Positions 46,831 to 58,031 of a stretch of 64,000 nucleotides of DNA are shown here, one piece after another. A program made the position numbers and the translations under genes. Numbering within the stretch: the stretch's first letter is position 1; every line of letters begins with the position of its first letter. The notes under the pieces are model-generated. The model saw nothing but the letters and a program-made list of their open reading frames with translations, ran no database searches and was not told where the DNA came from. The stretch covers positions 24,612,350 through 24,676,349 of the forward strand of contig CM055608.1 in assembly GCA_029379385.1 (NCBI GenBank), given 5' to 3'. Source of the stretch: Quillaja saponaria. Lineage: Eukaryota; Streptophyta; Magnoliopsida; Fabales; Quillajaceae.

Positions 46831-47802
46831 TTTGATCGGTTTTGGGGGGCTATGCCTCTCCCTTTCAACTTCACCTGCAGAAATTTCTTGTAACTATGGT
46901 CAAACGACCGATCTCAACAGAAAATTCATTAGCCACATATGATGGTGAACATGTAATAACATGCTTTCTGAATATAATATGTCAAAGATATAGTTGCATT
47001 GCAATTATTATTTTGATCCGACGAGGTGAATTTCTGGTCTACTATGCCTAAGATGTCAATTATTTTGTTAAATGAGTGATCTACTCATCTTTGTGATGGC
47101 CTTATAATTATGGTATTTTTAGGCGACCTGGCCTTATAATATTTTCAAGACTAGTAATATTTTTGTTGTTGATGAACATGTAATCCAACAATTAAGCAGA
47201 CATAAATTAAGCTGAGCATTCGATTCATAGTAGATTTGCATGAAGATATAAAATTGACAAGAGTTTCTATAAAAACATAAAAGTTTGCAAGCAATTTGTG
47301 TAAAATTTATAAAGTTTTTAGGCCATTTAAAAAATTTTAGGGCCTATATGCAATTTTCTAGAATTACTTTAGTAAATTATATGATAATATAAAAGCCTGT
47401 GGACTACTGTGCAATTAATTTGAATCATTTAGGTAAATAATATAAATGATAGGGGCATATTTGATAAATATGAAAAGATATGTGGTAATTATGTGAATTT
47501 ATAAACACTTTTGGGCAATTTATGTAATTAAAAAATATATTTGGCTCAAATGTAAAATATAGTTAAATTAACGAGTCAAAATTATAATTATTTAAAGATT
47601 TGAGCCAATTGTGTAAATATGTAAACTATATGGAGTCATTACCATAATATTTATGAAGTATAGGGACTGGATAGCAAAATAGATAAACCTGGGCTTTTTT
47701 TGGGTTTGGGCCTACAATGGCGGGCTTTTTTGTCAGCCTAAGTTAGCGATCTGTACTTTCATTGGGCTGGACTCTTGGTGGGCCAAGTTGGGAGAGGCAT
47801 GT

Positions 47803-48380
47803 GCCATTCACTAAGCTGGCGACCTGGCGGAGTGCTGCCGCTTGAGGCCGCGTGTGGGGGCGCGTACATACTCCGGCAAGATGGCGGTTTGGACAGGACG
47901 ACCCGTGAGTTCGGCAGCTTCAATTTGGGTGGTCACCCTAGCTCTCAGGTCGTCGGAATTGGCCCGAAAATGGACTGGAACGGCAGCTCGCCATGCACAA
48001 AATCTGGCGACCTGGCGGAGTGCCGCCGCTTAAGACCGCGTGTGAGAAGGCGTGAATACTCCGGCGAGATGGAGGTTTGGACGGGACTACCTATGAGGTC
48101 GGCAGCTTCAATTTGGGTGGTTGCCCGAGTTCTCAAGTCACCAGGAATTGGCCTGAAAATGGATTGGAACTGACAGCTCGCCATGCACAAAATTTGGCTG
48201 ACCTAGCGGAGTGTCGCCGCTTAAGGCCTCGTGGATGATCTGGCGAGCTGGCGGTTTAGACGGGACGGACTCGTGAGGTCGGATGCTTCAATTTGGGTGG
48301 TCGCCCGAGTTCTCAGGTAGCCGGAATTGGCCTGAAAATTGATTGGAAGAGCAGCTCGCCATGCACCCAATCTGGTAACC
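47803..48380. repeat. Tandem array, ~3.1 units of 177-190 bp, GC-rich
   Basis: Units begin near (C)GCCAT-CAC at 47803, 47990, 48180 and (partial) 48357. All contain GACCTGGCGGAGTG or a close form, GGCAGCTTCAATTTGGGTGG and GGAATTGGCC(C/T)GAAAAT. It is unrelated to the 151-bp array. Confidence 0.92.
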
Positions 48381-48481
48381 AGGAAATTTGGTAGCATTGA
48401 TTTAGCTGAGATGGAGACCTGGATAGTTGAGTGGAGGTTAGGAAATTACAAATCATATGAATTTCCCACAGACGACACCAA

Positions 48482-48680
48482 TGTTAATGTCGGATTTGTC
48501 CGAGCTAGAGACCTGGAGTGGTCTCCTCCATGTGTCCGAGCTGTAGAGCTGGAGAGGTGGTCTCCTCCATGTGTCCGAGCTGGAGACCTGTCAGCACTCT
48601 GAAGCTCAAGTCAGTATCTAGAGAGATAAGAGGAGAGCTAAGGTGTAGAGAGAGTTACCTTTTTTGAGAATGTGAGAGTT
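48482..48680 (-). repeat. 5' LTR of the Tat-like element (truncated)
   Basis: Starts TGTTAATGTCGGATTTGTCC and follows the 3' LTR as far as GAGAATGTGAGAG, then diverges, so its outer ~80 bp are missing. Confidence 0.8.
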
Positions 48681-48957
48681 ACCCTATTCTTGGTCGTGAA
48701 ACCCTTCGTCTGCAGCAGTAAATTTCATCTCTTACCTACTTATGTCAAGTGGTGAACTTGGTTTTAATTTTTCTTCCAGCCAAGGACTTTCTATTTTTGT
48801 TTTGGGTAACAATCATCAACAAGCAGCTAATAAGCTTTGAGTCTCACCTTGCTATGATTGTCTTTCGATTCCTCTTTTATGGCCATGAGATATTCACAGT
48901 TTTGGGGCACCCAAAACTCAGTTGGGTGTGATCGAATTCCTTTTCCTTCCTCCACTG

Positions 48958-49117
48958 TTATTCCCTTACTGAACCGTAAAGCCTTTCCTTTGCAGCAACT
49001 AATTCCTCTAGGAGTGCTCTGTTTTCTACCTCCCTCATCATTGCTTGATTCAACTGCCACTCTAGCTTCCTTTCCTTTTCTTTGACCGCCATGTAAATGG
49101 CAGGAAAGCCTGCAGTA
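48958..49117 (-). other. Coding-like fragment between two retroelements, possible coiled coil
   Basis: On the minus strand one frame reads MAVKEKERKLEWQLNQAMMR then EVENRALLEELVAAKERLYG and a stop, a charged heptad-like sequence typical of a coiled coil. Another frame of the same DNA (48827-49177) is longer but looks less like protein. It may be a retroelement gag piece or a gene fragment; I cannot identify it. 48,690-48,957 holds nothing else clear. Confidence 0.25.
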
Positions 49118-49499
49118 ACTCGGCTGTTGAAGGTGATTTTCAGTCCAGCCGTGAGAGGTGAAATAGGGAGCCAGCAAGTTTCGTGGGTTACTCTGCTAGA
49201 GGTACCTTTATGAGTTAGTTTTCTGATCTTGTATTATGGTTTTCATTGTTCATCTTGAACCTGTTAATGGAAATTGCATTTGTTCATGGTTGGGTCAAAT
49301 TAGTAATACATAATAGTTGATGGTTGTCTTCTCCTTTAAATGAAATTGTCCTTTAAGCTTTTAGATTCATCCCTGAACATAAGCTTATAAGTATCAACAA
49401 GGTACTCCAATTTGTCAAAAGCCCAAGCATTTTCATTAGGTTGTTGTTAGGTGACTTATTGTGATTCTTTAGTGTTAGGAGTACATTATCCTAACCTGA

Positions 49500-52124
49500 C
49501 TTGGATTTAACTGAATTACACATAGATTACTTCGATTTTCAAATCTTAGGCATATCTCCTTTATCATCAAAATAACCACATTTAGTAAGTGAATAAATAT
49601 ATTACAAAATGGATTAATTGGGTACAAAATGAGTTAACCTGTAAACAAATGAGAGGTATTTGTAGGTTCTCAATATAAAAAGTCTGGGTGCTTGAAGAAT
49701 TAATTTAGAAGGCATGCGTATGTTTATGAACTCATATGTATGAATTAAGAATTAAACATGTTAACTAGGTGTTCGATAAAATCCTTAAGAGAAACTTAAT
49801 GTTAATATATATAGAAATTGATTTACATAGGTATCATTAATTAGTTAAATAGTTAATTAGGAATCATGGAACTTGACCATGCTAATGCCAACTATAGAAT
49901 TGGGATTCTTAGATCTTTGTTATTAGAAACTAATTGAATTTGAATAAAAGTTTATGAACGAAAGTAGAGAATAGTGGTTAATATTATGACTTAAAGATTT
50001 AATGAAATTGAGTAGTGAGTATGGGCATAAGATGTTATTCGTGAGAAGAAATGTTGAAAGTGAGAGTTGAATGTTTTTAAGGGATACAGGGCAGATTTCG
50101 TGGGTGAAGGAAATTCAGTATTTCGAGTGTCTTCGGGGCTGAATTAAATTAAGGGCTTAAAATAAAAAGTGTAGCTTAGGATCTTGAGATGTTTCCTACA
50201 AAATTTCGTAGCTTGGTTCCAATTATGTTGTGAGTTATAGCTGTTAAACTCCGGCTAGGTCAGGCAGGGTTCGTAGTGCCATGTTCTTGGTTCATGTAAG
50301 AAATTGAGTGGGTTCGTGACAGATTTTAGGAAAATTTTATAAATAATAAAGATAGATATACTTTTCTATTAATAAACCCAATAAACAGAATCGGATTTTG
50401 TTTTACCTAGGGAAAGTTATGTTCAATTAACTACTGTCAGGTCAAAGTTGTCAAAAATCCTGCGTGTTACAGAATTTGATGCAACTTCAAATAATAAACT
50501 GTATTGATATACAAATCCAAAAATTACAAATCATATACCATTATAAATCTACATGTGTCTAGTATTTTATAAATTTTACGAAACTGAATTCGGAGTTTCA
50601 TGGAGAAAAATACGACTGTTAAAGTAGACACTGGTCCAAACCTCAAGTTTGGACAGCTTTAACATTTTTAACACACTAAATGCTTTCTATTATTTTTTAA
50701 TGGTTTCTCCTATTATATGCTTTGTCAAGATATTTAAAAGCCCTCTTCATTGATAACCTTATCACCTAAAGTCTAATCCATATTAATTGACATGTAATAG
50801 TTTAAAGGAAAACTTTCATAAATAAACCTATATAAGTTTAGTAAGTAAAAGAGTATAACAATAACAGTTTATAAACTAAGTAATATTTGGAATTATGAAT
50901 TTCAGCTCCGGATTCCAATGTGAACCTGATGAGACACATGGACACAAGTGTGAGTGACGAATGAAGTGGGTAACAGGTGAGTGGTTAATTGTTGCCTTTA
51001 GGGGTTAGATTATTATGTGTGATTATATGCGTATTTGGATATGTGTGATATATGAAAAGTAAGCAAGTAGATTATTTCAGAAATTTATCTGAATTATATT
51101 TGTTTGATATTGGTTGCTTTGATTGACATTGATTGTGTTTGATAAGGGCCAACTCGTGAACATTTTCTGGAAAATGATTTTCATTTCTGAAATTAAAAAT
51201 CCAGGTGCACCTAGGATACCCTGATTTAAAATAATGAGAAAATTATGATTATGATTATGATAAATGTTTTTTTAAATTAAGTGTACAGCGCCGGTGGGAT
51301 GGATTGTGTATGGAGATTAATTTGTTGTGCGGGGGCGTAAATGCCCTGTAGGGGGTGATACTGTTGTGCGGGGTTGGGTCACTTTTAGCCCTTTGGTTGC
51401 TTTTTTTGATATCATTGCTCTGATAAATTTGTGATCTTGTGTATCATGTAAATTGTGAATTTATGACCGTTATAATGTATACGTGCAATGTGAATTAAGA
51501 TATGAATAATGTTATGCAATGTTATTACGTATATTATATGCTTGTGTTGTGTGATGCTAGTACCCTTTGGGTACTATTTTTCACTCACTGAGTCCGTAGG
51601 ACTCACCCCTTTCCTGTGGTTATAATTTTTTGGGTACTATTTTTCACTCACTGAGTCCGTAGGACTCACCCCTTTCTTGTGGTTATAATGCGAGGTGTTT
51701 GCTAAGGATTTGACGGCAAGGTATGCCTCGGAATCTCATACTTGGAGTCAATGATGAAAGTTTGCAGTCACATTAGAACTGTAGGTGTCAATGTGGTATG
51801 ATGTAATATTTTAGTACTTGTTTTGTTGATAATGTGAACGGAGCAGAGCTCCTTATTGTTTTTGTATTGTGTTGAGTAATAAAAAAGTTTATAGGATTGT
51901 ATTTTAAGGCATGTTCCATATAGTAAGGGACCTCTGCCGAAATTTTCAGTAAGTTGTGATTTGTTATAATCAACAAGTTTTTAATATTAACTTTTGTCTT
52001 CATAATTTCTTGGTTTTATTCATTTGTGAGTCAAGAGTCATGGTTGTTCCTTTATTTGAGTCAGGGTTAAGGATGTTTGGTTACTATTCCTCCGGCCGGT
52101 CATGCCTCTATGAGAGGTGTGACA
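49500..52124 (+). repeat. Lone LTR of the large-LTR family, plus orientation
   Basis: Inverted relative to the copies at 38.6 and 42.6 kb. It ends CCGGCCGGTCATGCCTCTAT then GAGAGGTGTGACA at 52124. Further shared landmarks: ACTCACTGAGTCCGTAGGAC, CAGGGCAGATTTCGTGGGTG near 50,090 and TATTTCGAGTGTCTTCGG. After the end there is no tRNA-Met primer site (AACGATATCAATTA instead) and no internal region, so it is a solo LTR or truncated copy. The start is uncertain, somewhere between 49.1 and 49.7 kb. Confidence 0.7.
51569..51694. repeat. 63-bp tandem duplication inside the lone LTR
   Basis: GGGTACTATTTTTCACTCAC at 51569 recurs at 51632, both followed by TGAGTCCGTAGGACTCACCC. It is nearly perfect, and the other LTR copies carry this block once. 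Confidence 0.95.
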
Positions 52125-52795
52125 AACGATATCAATTAGTAATAAATCTCTGAAGAAGTTGCATGGTCATCTCAATAGTGACCTCCAATTTTTAAGTCGT
52201 GATCTTCACAAGGTAAGCAGTAAAAAAAATTTAACTTTTAACTACTAATACAAGCTTGCTCTTTGTTTAGAAAAACTTGGAAGAACTCTCACATCACTTC
52301 AAAAATGCTATATTAAAAAACATGGCAAAAAATTACATTTTCAATGAATTTATAATTTATGTTTATTTTTTTTCTTTGATTCAATGAAAGTAATGGACTT
52401 ACTAGATATCAAATAAGTAATAATTTATTTATTTCTCATAAAATTTCCATTTCAAATATAGACAAGATATGATCTAACTTTTTGGTATACAACACAAACA
52501 AAATTACACTTTCAAATAGTATTTTTTTTTTAATTATTATTAAGAAATAGTATGCTTTCTATTACATAATAATAATATTTTATTCAGTAATAAGGTGTAT
52601 TTTAATTAACCAGTTTTCGTGACACACATGTTGCTTGTGAGTTGTGTTCATGATATTTACATATATACTCATCACCAATTGATGAACATATCAATAAATT
52701 ATAGTTAATAAAAATAACACTCCATGTTAATGACATTAAACAAATAGAACACCCTTATGGTGTCCTCCCTTTATTTTTAATTGAAAATGTCATAA

Positions 52796-53075
52796 TTTGC
52801 CCATTACATACAAAACTTACCTCTTGCAATTTAAAGGATTTTTATGTCATTCAGTACCAAATAAAACACCTCAACACTTCAACTACAAGCAGTTATCTCA
52901 AACTTAAACATGCGCATTTCTCTCTCCCTGTGATTTGCCCATTATATACAAAACTTACCTCTTGCAATTTGAGGGGTTTTGACGTCATCAATACCAAATA
53001 GAACTGCTAAACGCTTCCACTACACTCAATTACCTCAAACTCAAAAATGCGTATTTCTCTCTCCATGTGATTCTC
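52796..53075. repeat. ~138-bp imperfect tandem duplication
   Basis: TTTGCCCATTACATACAAAA at 52796 recurs as TTTGCCCATTATATACAAAA at 52934. Both copies run through ACTTACCTCTTGCAATTT to CATTTCTCTCTCC / TATTTCTCTCTCC. 52,125-52,795 before it is plain AT-rich DNA. Confidence 0.88.
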
Positions 53076-53080
53076 TACTC

Positions 53081-54552
53081 TTGCCTCCTATGTGCCACAA
53101 CCACAATTTTTCAAAGATGAGAATGTTGTTAGCACTTGTGCTAAACTTTTATTTGCTCCAATTGATAATTCCTTTGCCGATGATGCCCCACTTTTTTGCC
53201 TTCTTTTTTTTGCATCATTCCCCTTGATTCTAGGAAAGGTTTGATTCTAAAGCATATGTGAATTATTGTGAAGTATTCTACTATAATTCATGTCCCATTA
53301 TTTAACCTTCTATTTTAAATACTATTTGCATAAACATTTTGCAGGAAGCGTCCAGTCTAACTTGCACCCTTCACCTTGCTTTAACTCTGATATTGGCCCA
53401 ACTGGAAATAAAGTATCTAATGATTATTCTAGAAATTCTGGCTGTTTGTGATCTGTGATGAGTATAGCATTTGAATTTTTGTTTGAAAGTCATTTGCAAG
53501 AACATGTAGCATCCATGGCCAGATACTATATTAGTATAATCATATCTAGTTCAAAGGATTGCATTAGCCTTTTTTCCTTCTCATTTGAGTTCACATCTTA
53601 GGTTGCGGCCATCTCTGAGTACTCCTGAAGCGCAAACACTTGCACAGTGGATTTGCAACAGTTACAGGTACTCTTGGTTACTTTCATGTGCATATGACCT
53701 GGGTTAGCACTTGGCATAATGGTTTTGCAATGGATTGGATTTCCATAGCCAAGATTTGTTCTTATTTCTGGATGGAAGTCATGAACTTGAACTCTAATGC
53801 ATCTTAGTCTAGGATTTTGATAAGAACAACCTGGACAAGGTTGTTGCTAACTTACAGTATTTATGTAGCATCTGTAAATATATATGGACTAAAAAAAAAT
53901 TTCTTCTATAAATATTTATGTAGCATCTGCAAATATATGTAGGGTGAGGTTCATACCATTTGATTATCTTTTTTCAACTTATAGACCTATTAGTTGAGTG
54001 CATTGGGTGTTAATGATGAAGACTTGGTGATGATGGTCTCAGCAAATTATTAAGATTGTTATATTATTGTTTAGTATGAACAATGATCTTTATCAGTTTT
54101 GCTTCTTGGTTACCTTCCTACCTCTTAGTAGTTATTTTCACATTTCTTCTTTGATGATTTCCTGTTATTGAACATGTAATAAAATTATGTGTGGTTCCTT
54201 TTATTTTATTTTTGTTACATTACTCCACTATTTATTTATTGGATCTATTTGACCTAACTAATTCTTTAATTTCATTTTTTTGTCATATTTGGTGCATTAG
54301 TTTAAGTTAACCTTCAGTTGGTTTATATTTTTGTCTTAAGTTAACCTTGAGTTGGTTTATATTTGGTGCATTGTCTTAAGTTAATCTTGAGTTGGTAAAG
54401 CAAAAAGAATATATGAAGAGGTTGCAGAACTATTTATGCTTAATGTTGATACCTCATATCAAGGAATTTTTTCCTTGGATAATACAAATAGCATAGAGGA
54501 ATTACCTGATGAAACAATGTTCTCACTAGAAACAACCAATAGTGCATTGTAA
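53081..54552 (+). pseudogene. Unidentified coding-like remnants
   Basis: Separate open stretches look more like protein than their surroundings: QFFKDENVVSTCAKLLFAPI at ~53,105-53,165; SNLHPSPCFNSDIGPTGNKV at ~53,353-53,412; RPSLSTPEAQTLAQWICNSY at ~53,605-53,665; and KAKRIYEEVAELFMLNVDTS then SYQGIFSLDNTNSIEELPDE, ending in TAA at 54552. They are on one strand and spaced like exons, several beside AG or GT, but I could not build a continuous spliced frame or name a family. They may be a decayed gene. Confidence 0.25.
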
Positions 54553-56590
54553 AGTTGAGCTTTTCTTCTGCCTATGGATATTCTGTTTGTTAATCTTTCG
54601 TCTGCTATTTTTTCTTTGATGGTGGCAAAATAGTGGGTTATGTGAGTATTTTTTACTCAGTTTCTTTCCGTCTTAGCTACAGAAGTGTCTTCTTATACAA
54701 CTTTGGCTTCGTATACAACTATATGATGGCTTCTTGAATGAGTTTTATGTACAAGTAGAAGAGGGATTTAATTGCCTTAATATTAACAGATTCTTAATAC
54801 ATGGCTTAGTCATAGGTTATGCTTGACAGAGGTGAAAATTTAGTAAAAGTCCATAATGTATTACTCATCTCTAAATTTCATTCCATTTACATATTACCTT
54901 GTACTTAATTATTTATTTTATTTGCGATTTTAGTTTATGATTTTACAATTTTATCATTCTTTTCCTTCTTTTTTTTTTTTTTCTTAACTATTTATGCTTT
55001 TCTCTTCCTTCACTCTTATTTTGGAGATAATTATAGAATAGAAGATATGGATACTAAAATAAGAGGGATATGATTTTGTGAGTATAAGATGACTTGCGGT
55101 GGAGATGACGAGAAAATGGTAATTACCTTGCAATTTATTTTTCATTTCTTATATTTTTATTTCCTTTGATCCAATTGCTATTGTTGATTTGTGTCTTTAA
55201 TTTATTTTGAGATGAACTATACATTTTAACTAAAAGACGAAAATTTGATTATTTTATGATTCAATTTTAAGGCTAACTTTGAGTAAAAGATTCCTATTGA
55301 TTAGAAATTGTGTTTGTTTTATAGTACGGACTTTAGCCTAATTAACCATAAGTAATATTTAATTTGTTTTTATGGATGGTGCCATTTTTTGTATGACAGG
55401 TAAATGGTAATTCACGTATGTCTTAGAATTCAAATTATGACATTCTGGTGATTGAAGGGTGTGTTGATAAGTCCAATATAACTATTTGATTACCAACAAC
55501 CTACATAGTTCTTTTAATGTTGAATTCTTTTCATAATACTAAAGATGACTTTGTGTCTCTTATTTTGCATGCTTTGCTTCCCTGAATCATGTTGTGTTAT
55601 ATCAATTTAGGCTCTCTTCCTCATCTAGAAGTGGTTGTCCTCTCGTCCTCACTTAGAAGCAAATATTTTTAGTCTTTACAAACTAATTATATTTCACTCA
55701 AAGCATTGGTGAAATGGAGGAAGTAGCGGATTTGGAGGAGCTGAAAGGCGATGAATAATTTTGCTCTAATTTGGGATAATATTGTGTTATGGTTGTTTCA
55801 ATTAATTTCAAGATGAATATAGAGATGATAGCGATAATGACAAGTCTATTATATCCGAATATTTTTAACTTAAGATTATTTTTTGTGAAGTTGTAATTTA
55901 GTTCCTTATTATTATGTACAATTCATTATCTTTTTTAGCCTTTTCTTACCTTGGCATAAGATCAGTTTAAATGAATGCATTAGAAGATTAATTTTGATGA
56001 ATGTAGTATAAGATCACTCTGTTAAGAATGGAGAAATTAAAATTAAAAAAAAAATCATGAAAAACAAAAAGAATGTAGTGTCGCTTAAAAAAAAATTAAA
56101 AAAATAAGAGTATTATTTTACACTAGATTACTGCACTTTCTATAGTTTATGTGTGAATTCTTATTATTTGTGATCATATTACTATTTTCTATTATTATTG
56201 AATCAAATTGTAAAAAAAAAAAAAAAAAAATGCAATTATGAAAAGTGTATTGATGGATTAATTTAATTTTTGAATGGTTTTTCTTTTCACGCACTATTAC
56301 TTGCAATTTTTCTAAACAATTGGAGTAAATTATATCCAAAAGAAATTTTAGTGAGTAAAAGCTTACAAATCTTTTGAATATTTTCTCTTATCTTATATTA
56401 GCCTATTTGGTTAAGTGAAAAATATGTAAAATTTTCTTAGTGATGATTTATTTTATTTAAATCTTATAACATATTACACACACAATATTTCATCACCTTT
56501 ATATATTTTTTTTACTTTTTTAAGTGTCAAGAGTTAATCAATAGAGAGATGTATATAAAAAAAAATTCCTAATCACAAAGTAAACTTACT
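54553..56590. other. AT-rich DNA, no gene recognised
   Basis: No spliced frame, repeat end or RNA gene that I can support. Short A-runs and T-runs are common. Confidence 0.5.
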
Positions 56591-56593
56591 ACA

Positions 56594-57003
56594 TTATATA
56601 CTAGCATCCTCGCGCTTTTTCTTTTGGTGTAACATTCTTTCCGGTGCATACTTTTATACCAGAGTATCAAGTTTTTCTCGTGAAGTATTCCTCTAGCAGG
56701 GTGTAAGTTTTTCATACCTAAGCCCTGTATTAGTATATAAAATTCTAGATACAACAAACTCTTAATTATTTATATAAAAATATCCATTACATGAAAAGTT
56801 TGTCATATCTAAAATTTTATAAACTAATACAGGGTGCGGGTATGAAAAACTTACGCCCTACTAGAGGTGTACCTCTTGAGAAAAACTCGATACTCTGGTA
56901 CAAAACAATGCGTTGGAAAGAATGTTACATGATTTTCCTAAAGAAGAAAAAGCATTTGAGTACTCGCAAGAGTGTGTGCGAGGATGATAGAGTATATATA
57001 TTC
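56594..57003. repeat. Hairpin element: inverted repeat with ~180-210-bp arms and a 20-bp loop
   Basis: The left arm (56594-56770) reversed matches the right arm (56791-57003): AATTTTATA-ACTAATACAGG, TATGAAAAACTTAC-CCCT, CTAGAGG, GAGAAAAACT-GATACTCTGG and GAAAGAATGTTACA occur in both, and the outer parts share GCGAGGATG-TAG-(AG)TATATA. A foldback MITE is the simplest reading. Both arms give short open frames (56569-56757 minus, 56791-57006 plus) that are mirror images and not genes. Confidence 0.85.
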
Positions 57004-57850
57004 TAAAGATAAAAAAAAAATTAACACAATAATATTATAATCATAAAAATTACACCCTTAATATTTCTTTAATTTTAATATTATAATTATTTGTAGCTTA
57101 TTAAATAAAAAATTGAGAAATTTAGTATTAATTACTATTGATATATAATTATTGACTAATTATAAATTTATCAATATTGAACAGAAAAAAAAAATCAGTA
57201 GTTCTAAAACAATTACAATTTTATTAATATTAAAATAGATAAGAAGAACTTATAAGGTATTTAAGAAAATAAAACTTATTCCAAAATTTAACCAAAAAAA
57301 TTAAATTCATAAATTTAAGAAGATCAAAAAATATTATAATTATTAAGAATTTATTAAACAAAAAAAAAAAATCAATCTTAACTACTATTGACATATAACT
57401 ATAATTTTTTTTTATTTAAATTAAAAGTTAAAGCTATTATATTATAATCATGAAAACTATACTCTTAATATTTTTTTAATTCATAATAATTTTTTAAAAT
57501 TTTAATTCATAAATTGATAAATTTAAAAATTATAATTATTAGGAACTTATTAAACAAAAAAATTAAGAAATTTAATTATAATTACTATTGACATATAATT
57601 ATTAAAAAATTAATAAATATTGAGAAGAATTAGTAAATAAGAAATAAATAATTGTAAAACAATGATTGATATTAAAATAAAAAAGAATTTGTAGAAAAAT
57701 AATAATAATAACAACTAAAAGAAACTACATAATAATAAAATAAACTCATAAGTATATTTAAAAAATAAAAAACTTCTCCCAATTAAACCTCTTTTATATT
57801 AGTATAGGTGTAGATTTATGTTTACTTTGACTATTTTTTTTTTAATTTTT
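57004..57850. other. Very AT-rich DNA with degenerate repeats
   Basis: Loose repeats of ATTACTATTGACATATAATTATT and of TTATTAAACAAAAAAATT-AGAAATTTA occur near 57,110-57,160, 57,350-57,400 and 57,545-57,605. No gene. The last part should hold the promoter of the next gene. Confidence 0.6.
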
Positions 57851-58031
57851 TTTTCTAAAGAAAGAAGCCTACTTGACTGACTTTCACAATAAAACCACAA
57901 GAAAAGTTAATAAAGAAGAGAAAGGGCAGAAATTGAGGAAGATAGAGCGAGAGTCGGAAACAGAAAGAAATCAAAACATAGCCCCCGCAAATTACAAAGA
58001 GAAAGACGTTGCTTCCTGCTTCACTGATAAA

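Larger units (their letters stand above)
45786..48680 (-). mobile_element. Small non-autonomous LTR retrotransposon, Tat-like, with two tandem arrays
   Basis: Direct repeats 45786-46064 and 48482-48680 are the LTRs. On the minus strand the 5' LTR ends CCGACATTAACA and is followed at once by TTGGTGTCGTCTGTGGGAA (48463-48481), very like the Tat-type primer-binding site. Just before the 3' LTR (TGTATTAGTAC start at 46064) lies a purine tract TTTTTAGGGGGACT (46065-46078). The interior has two different GC-rich tandem arrays with AT-rich DNA between them and no gag or pol. Tandem repeats next to the untranslated parts are a known trait of Tat/Ogre elements. The 5' LTR is shorter than the 3' one and stops at ~48,680. 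The open frames 46369-46893 and 47775-48173 are products of the repeats. Confidence 0.8.

Noticed and set aside
46369..46893. 174-residue open frame with high GC, Pro/Arg-rich
   Set aside because: It is three translated copies of a 151-bp tandem repeat inside a retroelement, on the strand opposite to the element; no domain.
47775..48190. Open frames of 132, 63 and 81 residues on both strands
   Set aside because: They are by-products of the 177-190-bp tandem array; the periodic peptide mirrors the DNA repeat.
46377..48380. Regularly spaced repeats considered as a CRISPR array
   Set aside because: Units are 150-190 bp, directly adjacent and without unique spacers, in a plant retroelement.
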